A DNA stretch of 64,000 bases from the NCBI RefSeq assembly GCF_000661955.1, contig NZ_CP007597.1:2832984-2896983 (forward strand). Direction: 5' to 3'. Each line of letters begins with the position of its first letter. Within the stretch, counting starts at the first letter, position 1. The DNA comes from Stenotrophomonas rhizophila. Lineage in GTDB: Bacteria > Pseudomonadota > Gammaproteobacteria > Xanthomonadales > Xanthomonadaceae. A program made the position numbers and the translations under genes. The notes beneath the pieces were generated by a model that was given only the letters and a program-made list of their open reading frames with translations, did not search any database and was not told the origin of the DNA. Below, piece after piece: positions 37,516 to 50,750 of this stretch.

Positions 37516-38031
37516 GTAGAGCCGACCGTTGGTCGGCTGCATTCCGTTCCGATACCGGGGAACCAGGCACCGCGCGAAGCCGACCAACGGTCGGCTCTAC
37601 CGGACGCGGATCTGGCGGACCGTGGGTCGGCTGCATTTCGGTCCGGCGCGTGGATTTGGCGCGTAGAGCCGACCGTTGGTCGGCTGCATTTCGTTCCGGT
37701 ACCGGGGAGCCATGCACCGCGCCAAGCCGACCAACGGTCGGCTCTACCGGGCGGGGATCTGGCCGACCGTTGGTCGGCTGCATTCCGTTCCGGCGCGTGG
37801 ATCTGGCGCGTAGAGCCGACCGTTGGTCGGCTGCATTTCGTTCCGGTACCGGGGAACCAGGCACCGCGCGAAGCCGACCAACGGTCGGCTCTACCGGACG
37901 CGGATCTGGCGGACCGTTGGTCGGCTGCATTCCGTTCCGATACCGGGAAGCCGCGCACCGCGCCAAGCCGACCAACGGTCGGCTCTACCTGGGTGTGGGT
38001 CTGGCCGACCGTTGGTCGGCTGCATTCCGTT
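37516..38031. repeat. Composite SMAG/REP array with a 147-bp period
   Basis: Direct GTAGAGCCGACC elements start at 37516, 37663 and 37810, exactly 147 bp apart. Inverted partners lie at 37578-37600, 37725-37747 and 37872-37894, also 147 bp apart. A fourth inverted copy begins at 37966, 94 bp on. Each unit also carries a half-decayed direct element (GGACCGT.GGTCGGCTGCAT). The array occupies the whole gap between the convergent smrB and truD genes and contains no gene. Confidence 0.9.
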
Positions 38032-38043
38032 CCGGCGCGTTGT

Positions 38044-39081
38044 TCAGGCGCCTGGCTGGCTGGCGTCTTCCACCGGCCCAAGCTCGTGCAGCACTGCAGT
38101 GGCATAGCAGCCCGGCGGCAGCGCGAAGCTCAGTTCCAGCACGTCCGGCTGCAGCCACTGGTGCTGCAGCATCGCCGGGCGCAGGCGCAGCGCACGGCGC
38201 TCCTGCTTCAGGCGCGCCCCTTCCAGCCCGGCGCGCAACGCCAGCGACTGCTCGTCGCTGACCGCGGCCAGTTCCAGCGCCGCGGCCGCTTCACTGCTGC
38301 GCAGCTCGCCTTCACCCCACAACGGGCCGCTGGGATGGATGTCGAACCGCGCCAGGCGGTCGGCCAGCAGGTCGGTGAACGGCTCGGGGCCGAACACGCT
38401 GCGGCTGCCGTCCAGCATCCACACCTCACCGTCCAGCGGGGCGTCCCAGTTGCCCTGCGCCACGCGCTCGGCGAGCACCTGGTTGAACAGCGCCGAACGC
38501 GCCGCCGACAGCAGTAGCGAGCGCTGGTCCGGGCGCATCCGGCGCCCGCCGAACATCGCCAGCGCGGCCGGCACGTTGCCACCATCGCGGCCGAAGCGCT
38601 GCTCGCCGAACCAGTTCGGCAGGCCGCGCGCAGCGATCAACGACAACCGCTCGTCAATCGCCGCCGCATCGCCCTGCACGTCACGCAACACCAGCTTGAA
38701 GCGGTTGCCGGCCAGCGCACCGCGCTGCAGCTTGCGGTTGTGCCACGTGGATTCGACCACCTCGATTTCATCGGAGGCCAGCAGCGCCGGGTCCGGCGCG
38801 ATCCGCTTGGGCAGGTGCACGCTGAAGCGCTGGGTGGTGACCGCATGGCGATCCTTCATGCCGGCGTAGCTGACCGCCATGTCCGGCAGCCCGGCCCAGC
38901 GTGCAAGCACCTTGGCCACGTGCACGGTATTGGCGCCGCGCTTGCGGAGGGTGAGCAGCAGGTGCTCGCCCTCCCCGCTCGGCTCGAACGCGGGCAGCTC
39001 GTCCACCTGGAAATCGTCGGGGGTGGTGCGGATCTTCGCGGTCAGCAGCGGCGCGCCGAACGCCAGCGGCAGCGCGATCAC
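38044..39081 (-). CDS. truD: tRNA pseudouridine(13) synthase TruD
   Basis: The 345-residue enzyme makes pseudouridine 13 in tRNA-Glu. The catalytic aspartate lies in [18 protein letters not shown] near residue 80; [11 protein letters not shown] and [15 protein letters not shown] are family motifs. The start overlaps the ispF stop by four bases. Order ispD-ispF-truD matches E. coli. Confidence 0.96.
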   Translation of the reverse strand: MIALPLAFGAPLLTAKIRTTPDDFQVDELPAFEPSGEGEHLLLTLRKRGANTVHVAKVLARWAGLPDMAVSYAGMKDRHAVTTQRFSVHLPKRIAPDPALLASDEIEVVESTWHNRKLQRGALAGNRFKLVLRDVQGDAAAIDERLSLIAARGLPNWFGEQRFGRDGGNVPAALAMFGGRRMRPDQRSLLLSAARSALFNQVLAERVAQGNWDAPLDGEVWMLDGSRSVFGPEPFTDLLADRLARFDIHPSGPLWGEGELRSSEAAAALELAAVSDEQSLALRAGLEGARLKQERRALRLRPAMLQHQWLQPDVLELSFALPPGCYATAVLHELGPVEDASQPGA

Positions 39082-39575
39082 AGCGCCACCAGCAGCACGA
39101 CGGCCTGGGCGGCAATGCCTTCACCGCGCCCGGTGAAGCCCAGCTTCTCCGAGGTGGTGGCCTTCACGCTCACGCAGTCCAGCGCCACGCCGAGCACGCT
39201 GGCGATGCGCTCGCGCATGGCCGCCGCGTGCGGGCCCACCTTGGGCCGCTCGCAGATCACGGTGATGTCGGTGTTGCCGACCTGCCAGCCGCGTTCGCGC
39301 AGCAGACCGTTGCAATGGTCGAGCAGGTGCGCGCTGTCGGCTCCCTTCCAGCGCATGTCGGTCGGCGGGAAGTGCACGCCGATGTCGCCCAGCGACAGCG
39401 CGCCCAGCATCGCATCGCACAGCGCATGCAGGATCACGTCGCCGTCGCTATGGGCCAGCACGCCGCAGCTGTGCGGCACGCGGATACCGCCCAGCATCAC
39501 GTGGTCGCCCTCGCCAAAGGCGTGGACGTCGTAGCCCTGTCCGATGCGGACCGGCGGGAATGGTGCGGTGTTCAT
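39078..39575 (-). CDS. ispF: 2-C-methyl-D-erythritol 2,4-cyclodiphosphate synthase
   Basis: The 165-residue trimeric enzyme of the MEP isoprenoid pathway shows [11 protein letters not shown] with the metal-binding Asp and His, [20 protein letters not shown] with the third ligand, [11 protein letters not shown], and the closing [19 protein letters not shown]. ispD lies 35 bp upstream on the same strand. Confidence 0.98.
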   Translation of the reverse strand: MNTAPFPPVRIGQGYDVHAFGEGDHVMLGGIRVPHSCGVLAHSDGDVILHALCDAMLGALSLGDIGVHFPPTDMRWKGADSAHLLDHCNGLLRERGWQVGNTDITVICERPKVGPHAAAMRERIASVLGVALDCVSVKATTSEKLGFTGRGEGIAAQAVVLLVAL

Positions 39576-39610
39576 GGCAAAAACCTGCAGTTGTGGCGAC
39601 GCGCGCGGAC

Positions 39611-40306
39611 TCAGTACCCGCGACGCGCCAGCTCGAATTCGAATCGGGACAGGTCGGCCGGGGTGGTGACCTTGAAGTTGTCCTCGCTGCCTTCCACCAG
39701 CAACGGGCGCAGCCCCTGCCGCTCCATCGCCATGGCGTCGTCAGTGACCTCCACGCCGGCGTCGGCTGCTTCCTGCAGGGCCCGTGCCAGCTGGTGGCGG
39801 CGGAACAGCTGCGGGGTCAGCGCGCGCCACAGGCGGGCACGCGGCTCGGTGGCATCGATGCCGCCGTCATCGCCGGCACGCTTGAGGGTGTCGCGCACCG
39901 GCGCGGCCAGGATCGCCCCGACCGGGTCATTGCGTCCCACTTCCAGCAGCCGGCCGAGGTCGGCGGCCGCCAGGTTGGGTCGTGCGGCGTCATGCACCAG
40001 CACGAAATCATCGGCCCGCACGCTGTCGGGCAAGGCCTGCAGCCCCGCCAGCACCGAGGCAGCGCGGGTGGCACCGCCGATGCAGGTCAGGATCGGCTTG
40101 TCGGCCAGCGACTGCCAGCCGGGCCAGTCGGTGTCGCCGTCGGCGACCACCACCATCACCCCGGCCACGACCGGGTGCGACAGCAGGGCCTCCAGGGTAT
40201 GGGCAAGCAATACCCGGTCGCCCGCGACCAGATACTGCTTGGGGGTTTCCCCGCCGAAGCGGGTGCCGCGACCGGCCGCGGGCACCACCGCCCAGACCGT
40301 ACCCAT
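39611..40306 (-). CDS. ispD: 2-C-methyl-D-erythritol 4-phosphate cytidylyltransferase
   Basis: The 231-residue enzyme activates MEP with CTP. The signature is [20 protein letters not shown], with the catalytic arginine and lysine, then [10 protein letters not shown] and a late [14 protein letters not shown]. The start codon shares bases with the ftsB stop (TGATG), so translation is coupled. Confidence 0.98.
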   Translation of the reverse strand: MGTVWAVVPAAGRGTRFGGETPKQYLVAGDRVLLAHTLEALLSHPVVAGVMVVVADGDTDWPGWQSLADKPILTCIGGATRAASVLAGLQALPDSVRADDFVLVHDAARPNLAAADLGRLLEVGRNDPVGAILAAPVRDTLKRAGDDGGIDATEPRARLWRALTPQLFRRHQLARALQEAADAGVEVTDDAMAMERQGLRPLLVEGSEDNFKVTTPADLSRFEFELARRGY

Positions 40307-40653
40307 CAGGGCACGTCCTGGTGCGGGGCGTCAGGGTCGACGGCCACCGGCGCGCGCGCGGGCGCAACCGGAGCATCTTCCACCACGCGGTAGAACTTCT
40401 CGCCCGGCTTGATCATGCCCAGCTCGCTGCGTGCCCGCTCTTCGATGGCGGCCTGGCCTTCCTTGAGGTCCTTGACCTCGGCGGCCAGCGCGTCATTGCG
40501 CTGTTGCAGACCGGCGTTGTCGCGCTTCTGGTTGTCGACCTGGGCTTCCAGGGTCATCACTTCACCTGAATTGCCCGGGCCGAACCAGAAACGGTACTGC
40601 AGCCACGCCAGCAACAGCGCCAGCAGCAGCAACATCCAACGCCAGTTGCGCAT
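40306..40653 (-). CDS. ftsB: Cell division protein FtsB
   Basis: The 115-residue bitopic divisome protein has a short cytoplasmic start, one membrane helix ([19 protein letters not shown]) and a periplasmic coiled coil ([20 protein letters not shown], about residues 35-70), ending in an [19 protein letters not shown] segment that matches E. coli FtsB. A Pro/Ala-rich tail is extra. It bridges FtsL and FtsQ. Directly after eno with a 4-bp gap. Confidence 0.95.
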   Translation of the reverse strand: MRNWRWMLLLLALLLAWLQYRFWFGPGNSGEVMTLEAQVDNQKRDNAGLQQRNDALAAEVKDLKEGQAAIEERARSELGMIKPGEKFYRVVEDAPVAPARAPVAVDPDAPHQDVP

Positions 40654-40657
40654 GGGA

Positions 40658-44447
<3,790 letters not shown>

Positions 44448-44481
44448 AAAAAAAGGCGCCCCGGCAAGGCCGGGGCGCCCA
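44448..44481 (-). terminator. Rho-independent terminator of the small exported-protein gene
   Basis: GGCGCCCCGGC-caa-GGCCGGGGCGCC forms a stem of about 11 bp with the A-run at 44448-44455 acting as a T-run on the minus strand. It is just downstream of the 79-residue gene. Confidence 0.92.
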
Positions 44482-44498
44482 TGGCAGCAGAAGAAGGC

Positions 44499-44738
44499 TC
44501 AGCGCTTCTTTTTGGCCTCTTCCTCTTCTTCCTTCTGCGGAGCCTGCGCGCCCTTGGCCTTCATGTCGGCCGTGGCCTGGGCCCGGCGCTTGGCCTTGGC
44601 GTCCGCCTCGGACTGCGCCTTGTCGGCCTGCTCGCCCTGCTGCGGCGTGGGCTGGCCCTGTCCGGCGTTCTGGGCCATGGCCAACGGCACGGCCACGACG
44701 GCGGCGGCAATGGCAACGATGGTCAGCAACTTCTTCAT
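44499..44738 (-). CDS. Small exported charged protein of unknown function
   Basis: The 79-residue protein has a clean signal peptide (MKKLLTIVAIAAAVVAVPLAMAQ) and a mature part that is almost all Ala, Lys, Glu, Gln (DKAQSEADAKAKRRAQATAD, then QKEEEEEAKKKR). This suggests an extended helix or coiled coil in the periplasm. AGGAG lies upstream of the ATG, and a strong terminator follows, so it looks like a real single-gene unit. No family is recognised; such tails can also be simple solubility or metal-binding modules. Confidence 0.72.
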   Translation of the reverse strand: MKKLLTIVAIAAAVVAVPLAMAQNAGQGQPTPQQGEQADKAQSEADAKAKRRAQATADMKAKGAQAPQKEEEEEAKKKR

Positions 44739-44900
44739 GGGTCACTCCTCGCGGTATCGGCTTGGGACGGGGTCGCCGGGGTACGGTTTCCACCACGCAC
44801 AGTGTATCCAACCCTGGTCGGCCGCCCCCTGAACGTGCGGCGTGCAAAAAAACCGTCCAGACCGCAAACTTCGCCGTCGCTTTGCGCTATATGAAAACAG

Positions 44901-46790
44901 ATGAACGCCCGTTATAACGCCGCCGATATTGAAGTCCTGTCCGGCCTGGACCCGGTCAAGCGCCGCCCCGGCATGTACACCGACACCGCCCGCCCGAACC
45001 ATCTGGCGCAGGAAGTCATCGACAATGCCGTCGATGAGGCCCTGGCCGGGCATGCCCGTACGGTCGAGGTCACCCTGTACAAGGACGGCAGCTGCGAGGT
45101 CAGCGATGACGGCCGCGGCATGCCGGTGGACATCCACCCCGAGGAGAAGATCCCCGGCGTCGAGCTGATCCTGACCCGCCTGCACGCGGGCGGCAAGTTC
45201 AACAACAAGAACTACACCTTCTCCGGCGGCCTTCACGGCGTGGGCGTGAGCGTGGTCAATGCGCTGTCGACCCTGGTCGAGGTGCACATCAAGCGCGAGG
45301 GCAGCGAACACCGCATCACCTTCCGCAATGGCGACCGCGCCAGCCCGCTGGAAGTGGTGGGCAGTGTCGGCAAGAAGAACACCGGTACCCGCGTGCGCTT
45401 CTGGGCCGACCCGAAGTACTTCGATACGCCCAAGTACAACCTGCGCGCCCTGCGCCACCTGCTGCGCGCCAAGGCGGTGCTGTGCCCCGGCCTGACCGTG
45501 AAGCTGCGCGACGAAGCCACCGACGAGCAGGACACCTGGTACTACGAAGATGGCCTGAGCGATTACCTCAAGGCCGAGCTGGGCGAGCGCGAGATGCTGC
45601 CGGCCGACCTGTTCGTGGGCCACCTGAAGAAAGAGAACGAGATCGTGGACTGGGCCCTGGCCTGGATTCCGGAAGGCGAGCTGGTCCAGGAAAGCTACGT
45701 CAACCTGATTCCAACCGCCCAGCACGGCACCCATGCCAATGGCCTGCGCACCGGCCTGACCGAGGCGCTGCGCGAGTTCTGCGACTTCCGCAACCTGCTG
45801 CCGCGCGGGGTCAAACTGGCCCCGGAAGACGTGTGGGACCGGGTGTCGTTCGTGCTGTCGCTGAAGATGACCGACCCGCAGTTCAGCGGCCAGACCAAGG
45901 AGCGCCTGTCCTCGCGCCAGGCCGCCGGGTTCGTCGAGGGTGCCGCGCATGATGCCTTCAGCCTGCTGTTGAACCAGAACGTGGACATGGGCGAGAAGAT
46001 CGCCCAGCTGGCCATCGAGCGCGCCAGCGCGCGCCTCAAGACCGAAAAGCTGGTGACCCGCAAGAAGGTCACCCAGGGCCCTGCCCTGCCCGGCAAGCTG
46101 GCCGACTGCATCAGCCAGGACCTGTCGCGCACCGAGCTGTTCCTGGTGGAAGGCGACTCGGCCGGCGGCAGTGCCAAGCAGGCGCGCGACAAGGACTTCC
46201 AGGCGATCATGCCGCTGCGCGGCAAGATCCTGAACACCTGGGAAGTGTCCTCGGGCAGCGTGCTGGCCTCGGAGGAAGTGCACAACCTGGCCATCGCGAT
46301 CGGCTGCGATCCGGGCAAAGACGACATCAGCGGGCTGCGTTACGGCAAGGTGGTGATCCTGGCCGACGCCGACTCGGACGGTCTGCACATCGCCACGCTG
46401 CTGACCGCCCTGTTCCTGAAGCATTTCCCGGCGCTGGTCGATGCCGGCCACGTGTTCGTGGCGATGCCGCCGCTGTTCCGTATCGACGTGGGCAAGCAGG
46501 TGTTCTACGCCCTGGATGAAGAAGAAAAGCGCACCATGCTGGACAAGATCGAGCGCGAGAAGATCAAGGGCACGGTCAGTGTGACCCGCTTCAAGGGCTT
46601 GGGCGAGATGAATCCGCCGCAGCTGCGCGAGTCGACCATCCACCCCGATACGCGCCGCCTGGTGCAGCTGACCATCGACGATGGCGAACAGACCCATTCG
46701 CTGATGGACATGCTGCTGGCCAAGAAACGCGCGGGCGACCGCAAGCAGTGGCTGGAGAACAAGGGCGACCTGGCCTCGCTGGAAGTCTGA
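44901..46790 (+). CDS. parE: DNA topoisomerase IV subunit B
   Basis: The 629-residue ATPase subunit decatenates sister chromosomes with ParC. The GHKL ATPase region has [37 protein letters not shown] and [16 protein letters not shown]. The TOPRIM part has [16 protein letters not shown] and [12 protein letters not shown]. The sequence is of ParE rather than GyrB type in length and in lacking the long GyrB insertion. A ribosome-binding site is not obvious. A strong terminator follows. Confidence 0.96.
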   Translation: MNARYNAADIEVLSGLDPVKRRPGMYTDTARPNHLAQEVIDNAVDEALAGHARTVEVTLYKDGSCEVSDDGRGMPVDIHPEEKIPGVELILTRLHAGGKFNNKNYTFSGGLHGVGVSVVNALSTLVEVHIKREGSEHRITFRNGDRASPLEVVGSVGKKNTGTRVRFWADPKYFDTPKYNLRALRHLLRAKAVLCPGLTVKLRDEATDEQDTWYYEDGLSDYLKAELGEREMLPADLFVGHLKKENEIVDWALAWIPEGELVQESYVNLIPTAQHGTHANGLRTGLTEALREFCDFRNLLPRGVKLAPEDVWDRVSFVLSLKMTDPQFSGQTKERLSSRQAAGFVEGAAHDAFSLLLNQNVDMGEKIAQLAIERASARLKTEKLVTRKKVTQGPALPGKLADCISQDLSRTELFLVEGDSAGGSAKQARDKDFQAIMPLRGKILNTWEVSSGSVLASEEVHNLAIAIGCDPGKDDISGLRYGKVVILADADSDGLHIATLLTALFLKHFPALVDAGHVFVAMPPLFRIDVGKQVFYALDEEEKRTMLDKIEREKIKGTVSVTRFKGLGEMNPPQLRESTIHPDTRRLVQLTIDDGEQTHSLMDMLLAKKRAGDRKQWLENKGDLASLEV

Positions 46791-46818
46791 TCGCAGCGCC
46801 AGCCACCGCCCGATGAGA

Positions 46819-46847
46819 AAGCCCGCCTACCGGCGGGCTTTTTTTTG
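46819..46847 (+). terminator. Rho-independent terminator after parE
   Basis: AAGCCCGCC-tac-CGGCGGGCTT followed by eight T residues, 28 bp beyond the parE stop. Confidence 0.93.
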
Positions 46848-46956
46848 TTCTTCTGCCGTCCGTGTGACGGGCCGGTAATGCACCCTGAACCTCTGCAGGC
46901 GCGGTCGTGTGCGGGAAACGGCGATAATCGAACACGGTTCACCGCCAGACCTTCAG

Positions 46957-47415
46957 ATGATCGCCATCCGCCCCGCCCTGCCCGCCGACTACGACGCCAT
47001 CACCGACGTGTGGGAGGCATCGGTACGGGCCACCCACGACTTCCTGCCCGAGCACGCCATCCAGACGCTGCGACCGCTGATCCGCGAGGTGTATCTGGCC
47101 GCGGTGGACCTGTGGGTGTATTGCGATGCGCAAGGCGCGATCGACGGCTTCGTCGGGGTCGCCGAAGGCCGCATCGAAATGTTGTTCATCCACCCGCAGC
47201 GGCGCGGCGGCGGCATCGGCAAACACCTGCTGCGACATGCCATCGAGACGCTCGGTGCCACCGCACTGGACGTCAACGAACAGAACCCGCAGGCGGTCGG
47301 CTTCTACCAGCACCTTGGCTTCGTCGTCACCGGGCGCTCGCCGCTGGATGGCCAGGATCAACCGTATCCATTGCTGCACATGGCGCTGCCCGGCGCGGCC
47401 GGCCCCTCTTCCTGA
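46957..47415 (+). CDS. GNAT-family N-acetyltransferase (YjaB-like)
   Basis: The 152-residue protein has the GNAT layout: IRPALPADYDAITDVWEASV at the start, a beta4 strand with GRIEMLFIHPQRRGGGIGKH (acetyl-CoA loop R-R-G-G-G-I-G), and the C-terminal LDVNEQNPQAVGFYQHLGFV. It resembles E. coli YjaB. Substrate unknown. ATG 46957 gives the family N-terminus. A second GNAT gene follows 12 bp later and may be co-transcribed. Confidence 0.88.
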   Translation: MIAIRPALPADYDAITDVWEASVRATHDFLPEHAIQTLRPLIREVYLAAVDLWVYCDAQGAIDGFVGVAEGRIEMLFIHPQRRGGGIGKHLLRHAIETLGATALDVNEQNPQAVGFYQHLGFVVTGRSPLDGQDQPYPLLHMALPGAAGPSS

Positions 47416-47427
47416 TCGAGTGTTCCC

Positions 47428-47979
47428 ATGTATTTCGACCCGACCCTGCAGCTCCACAGCGCGCGCCTGGTACTGAGCCCGATCCGCGCCAGCGACGGCG
47501 CCGCCCTGTTCGCCATCCAGTCCGATCCGGCGGTGATGCGCTACTGGAACCACCCCGCCTGGACCGACATCAAGCAGGCCTACGCGCAGATCCTGGACGA
47601 CCTGACGGCGATGCGGGCCGGCACCCAGCTCAAGCTGGGCATCCGCGAGCACGCCGACGCGCCGCTGCTCGGCATCTGCGTGGTGTTTGCGCTCGATGCC
47701 GATTCACGCCGCGCCGAGATCGGCTACCACCTGGCGCCCGAGGCGCAGGGCAAGGGCTACATGCGCGAAGCGCTGCAGTGTTTCATCGACCACCTGCTGG
47801 ACGACCGCGGCCTGCGCCGGCTGGAGGCCGAGATCGACCCGCGCAACGTGCCGTCGGCCCGGGTGCTGGAACGGATCGGCTTCCAGCGCGAAGGCCTGCT
47901 GCGCGAGCGCTGGTGCGTGGGCGGGGAGCTGTCCGACTCGGCGTTGTATGGCTTGCTGGCGGGGGACCGCAGCGCCTGA
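47428..47979 (+). CDS. GNAT acetyltransferase, RimJ/RimL-like
   Basis: The 183-residue protein begins TLQLHSARLVLSPIRASDG and carries AEIGYHLAPEAQGKGYMREA (the acetyl-CoA loop Q-G-K-G-Y) and LEAEIDPRNVPSARVLERIG, the pattern of RimJ/RimL-type N-terminal acetyltransferases. Many relatives have no known substrate. It is the last gene before the REPIN-like palindromes. Confidence 0.9.
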   Translation: MYFDPTLQLHSARLVLSPIRASDGAALFAIQSDPAVMRYWNHPAWTDIKQAYAQILDDLTAMRAGTQLKLGIREHADAPLLGICVVFALDADSRRAEIGYHLAPEAQGKGYMREALQCFIDHLLDDRGLRRLEAEIDPRNVPSARVLERIGFQREGLLRERWCVGGELSDSALYGLLAGDRSA

Positions 47980-48079
47980 GCAGTGTGTCGGGGGCGGACA
48001 CCGGTTGGGGGCGATGCGTCCTGCTGCGATGGATCCCGGTCGGGGCGCGCCGACGCGTCCTGCGACAATGGCGACCCCG

Positions 48080-48241
48080 GTAGGGTCGCGCCCCGGCCGA
48101 CTGCCGATAACGGCGCAACGTTCGATGGTGGCGTGATCTTCGAACGGCACCCCGCCTTTCACCGTACGCGGATGCCGATCATTTCCATGCCGATATCGCG
48201 GCGGCGGGGGTTCACGGCAGTCGGCTGGGGCGCGACCCTAC
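48080..48241. repeat. REPIN-like 162-bp palindromic element, copy 1
   Basis: The ends are GTAGGGTCGCGCCCCGGCCG at the left and its inverted counterpart CGGCTGGGGCGCGACCCTAC at the right, pairing over 27 bp with one G-T wobble. Both ends start with GTAG when read outward to inward, like SMAG elements. The inside (AACGTTCGATGG... ATGCCGATCATTTCC) is unique to this repeat family in the window. No open frame is convincing. Confidence 0.85.
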
Positions 48242-48325
48242 CGAAGCGCGTGCCGGACCAACGCGTCGCATGGGCCAACACCGATAGGGTCGTGCCGATG
48301 CGTCCCGCAGCAATGGGCACCCAAG

Positions 48326-48485
48326 GTAGGGTCGCGCCCCGGCCGACTGCCGATAACGGCGCAACGTTCGATGGTGGCATGACCGTCGAACGACATCCCG
48401 CCTCATCGCACTCAGATGCCGATCATTTCCATGCCGATATCGCGGCGGCGGGGGTTCACGGCAGTCGGCTGGGGCGCGACCCTAC
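48326..48485. repeat. REPIN-like 160-bp palindromic element, copy 2
   Basis: Same ends and same orientation as copy 1, 246 bp downstream of it. The inner sequence is similar but has several substitutions and a 2-bp length difference (CATGACCGTCGAACGACATC against CGTGATCTTCGAACGGCACC). Related short sequences (CGATGCGTCC..GC.GCAATGG) lie between and before the two copies, so the larger unit is itself a tandem repeat. The stretch 47980-48637 holds no gene that I can support. Confidence 0.85.
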
Positions 48486-48637
48486 CGGCGTCCCGGCGTT
48501 CGGCGTGACGGCATCCAGCATCCCGGTGTCCTGCATTCGGCGCCCCGGCGTGCGGGAACGCGGGCCGAGGGCCCGCGTCCTGCCGCGGCGTCGCCGGGAT
48601 CTGTCGGGCATGCCTGTCTGATGCGTTGCTTGTGCCC

Positions 48638-48669
48638 ACAAAAAACCCGCCTTTCGGCGGGTTTTTTGT
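48638..48669. terminator. Bidirectional terminator between the repeat block and pit
   Basis: ACAAAAAACCCGCC and GGCGGGTTTTTTGT form a symmetric hairpin with A- and T-runs on both sides, so it can stop transcription from either direction. It lies close to the 3' end of the pit gene on the minus strand. Confidence 0.92.
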
Positions 48670-48672
48670 GGC

Positions 48673-48695
48673 AGCCGGGCAGAGCCCGGCTCTAC
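48673..48695 (-). repeat. Single SMAG/REP element (GTAGAGCCGGGC subfamily, inverted)
   Basis: AGCCGGGC-aga-GCCCGGCTCTAC reads as GTAGAGCCGGGC on the minus strand. It is between the bidirectional terminator and the pit stop codon. Confidence 0.8.
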
Positions 48696-48706
48696 AGTGC
48701 GCAGGC

Positions 48707-49828
48707 TTATGCCCAGCCGAACAGTTCGAACAGGCGCAGGATCAGGTATGCGCAGCCGCCTGCCGCCGGGATCGTGAGGATCCAGGCCCAGACGATGCGC
48801 TCGATCACGCCGAAGCGCAGCGAACGCGGGTTCTTGGCGTAACCCACGCCCATGATCGCGGTGGAGATGCTGTGCGTGGTCGAGACCGGCATGCCGAAAT
48901 GCGCCGCCAGGGTCAGGATCGTGGCCGAGCTGGTTTCTGCGGCGAAGCCGTGGATCGGATGCAGCTTGACCATCTTGTGACCCAGGGTCTTGATGATCTT
49001 CCAGCCACCCGACGCCGTACCGGCCGCCATCACCACCGCGCAGGTCAACACGATCCACATGGCGATGCCGTCACCGGCACTGGCCTGCGGGTGCATGAAG
49101 GCCAGCCACGACGGCAGGTCGTTCAGCGCACCGGTCGCCTCGGCGCCGATCAGGGTCATGGCGATGATGCCCATGGTCTTCTGCGCGTCGTTGTGGCCGT
49201 GGGCGAAGCCCATGTAGGCCGCCGACACGATCTGTGCCTTGCCGAAGAACGCATTGACGATGCGCGGACGCGCCAGGCGCCCGAGCCAGCCACCGGCCTT
49301 GGCCATGCCGGCGATGATCGCCCACAGCAGCAGCATCACCACGATGCCCAGCAGGAAGCCGGCCACCGGCGAGGTGATCATCGGCAGGAACACCTTCCAC
49401 AGCAGGCCCTTGTTCTGGGCCCAGGTGCCGATCCGCTCGGACCAGATCAACGCATCCCAGTTGTTGTGGGCCGCGGCCAGGCCAGCGCCGCACAGGCCGC
49501 CGATCAGGGCGTGCGAGGACGACGAAGGCAGGCCCTTCCACCAGGTGATCAGGTTCCAGATGATGCCGCCCAGCAGCGCGCACAGGATCACCTGCGGGGT
49601 CACATCGACCACGTTGGTGTTGAGCAGGCCCGAAGCGATGGTCAGCGCCACGGCGGTGCCGGTCAGGGCGCCGATGAGGTTCATGAAAGCCGCGAGCATC
49701 ACCGCCCAACCGGGCGAGAGCACTTTGGTCGCCACCACGGTGGCGATGGAGTTGGCGGTGTCGTGGAAGCCGTTGATGAACTCGAAGACGAGCGCGGCCA
49801 GGATCACCACCAGGACAAGGGTCAGCAT
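48707..49828 (-). CDS. pit: Inorganic phosphate transporter, Pit family
   Basis: The 373-residue inner-membrane protein has about ten membrane segments and the two inverted Pit signatures: INGFHDTANSIATVVAT near the start and AHGHNDAQKTMGIIAMT in the second half. It is shorter than E. coli PitA (about 500). It should import phosphate or metal-phosphate with protons. The DUF47 gene lies 13 bp upstream on the same strand, a pairing seen in many bacteria. Confidence 0.95.
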   Translation of the reverse strand: MLTLVLVVILAALVFEFINGFHDTANSIATVVATKVLSPGWAVMLAAFMNLIGALTGTAVALTIASGLLNTNVVDVTPQVILCALLGGIIWNLITWWKGLPSSSSHALIGGLCGAGLAAAHNNWDALIWSERIGTWAQNKGLLWKVFLPMITSPVAGFLLGIVVMLLLWAIIAGMAKAGGWLGRLARPRIVNAFFGKAQIVSAAYMGFAHGHNDAQKTMGIIAMTLIGAEATGALNDLPSWLAFMHPQASAGDGIAMWIVLTCAVVMAAGTASGGWKIIKTLGHKMVKLHPIHGFAAETSSATILTLAAHFGMPVSTTHSISTAIMGVGYAKNPRSLRFGVIERIVWAWILTIPAAGGCAYLILRLFELFGWA

Positions 49829-49841
49829 GCTCTGGCGTCCG

Positions 49842-50468
49842 TCAGCTGTTCTTCAGCACGATCTGGTACGCCACCACACCGGCCTCGCGGCAACGGTCGA
49901 TGGCTTTTTCCAGGATCTCGAAGAACTCCTTGAGCAGGAACATCTGCAGGTTGTCCAGGCGGCCGGAGTAGATGTCGCGGTACAGCTCGAGCATCAGGCG
50001 GTCGGCTTCGTTCTCCAGCGAGCGCAGCTTCTCGTTGAGCGCGGTCATCCGGTCCAGATTCATGTGGCGCAGGTCGTTGACCATCTCCACCACCACGCTG
50101 GCGGCCTGTTCGAGCATCGCCGCGCGCGGCGCGAAATCGATGTGCTCCAGGTGGGCGGTGGCCAGCGAGTAGCGGTCGGCGAACTTCTCGACCTGCTTGG
50201 GGATCTTGTACAGGGCCGAACCCAGCGCTTCGATGTCCTCGCGCTCGATCGGGGTCATGAAGCTGTCCACCAGGGCCTGGCTGATCTTGTCCGAGGCGGC
50301 ACGTTCGCGCAGGCGGGCCAGCTTGAAGGCGTCCAGCGCCGGCTGGCGGTCCGAATCGCGCAGCATGGCGTGCAGCGCCTTGGCGCTGTCCTGGGCGGCC
50401 TGGGCAGCCTCGTCCAGCAGGGTGTAGAACTGTTTGCCGGAGCCGAAAATGGTCTGCAGAGAGAACAT
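49842..50468 (-). CDS. DUF47 (PhoU-like, YkaA-type) protein
   Basis: The 208-residue all-helical protein (start LQTIFGSGKQFYTLLDEAA) has PhoU-like helical repeats with acidic metal-binding stretches (FMTPIEREDIEALG, LENEADRLMLELYRDI). DUF47 proteins, such as Pit accessory proteins, are co-encoded with Pit transporters and are thought to restrain their activity. ATG 50468 is preferred over an upstream start that would read through the leader. Co-transcribed with pit. Confidence 0.92.
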   Translation of the reverse strand: MFSLQTIFGSGKQFYTLLDEAAQAAQDSAKALHAMLRDSDRQPALDAFKLARLRERAASDKISQALVDSFMTPIEREDIEALGSALYKIPKQVEKFADRYSLATAHLEHIDFAPRAAMLEQAASVVVEMVNDLRHMNLDRMTALNEKLRSLENEADRLMLELYRDIYSGRLDNLQMFLLKEFFEILEKAIDRCREAGVVAYQIVLKNS

Positions 50469-50750
50469 TGAGAAACCTATTCGCCGTCGAGGAAGGACGG
50501 CACCGGGCGGAATTATGACGGTTTGATGTCCACTCCGGGTACTCCCCCCTGTCTTCACGCCGCAAAGGGGCTGCCTGAACGACTCTGTTTGCTTCCCTGC
50601 CCCGGCCTTTTGTTAAGATGCGCGGGCGCCTTCGGGCGCACTCTATGGACGACGACCCTTACCCCCCGCCGCACCGCCGCGCTCACGCGCCCTACGGTAG
50701 CCGCCATCGCTTGAACACGCCCTCCCTGCCACCAACCGGGGACGACGCCC

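Noticed and set aside
50469..50750. Possible metal riboswitch (yybP-ykoY type) before the CNNM transporter gene
   Set aside because: Only a small hairpin (GCGCC/GGCGC near 50627) is visible; the conserved core of that riboswitch is not found.
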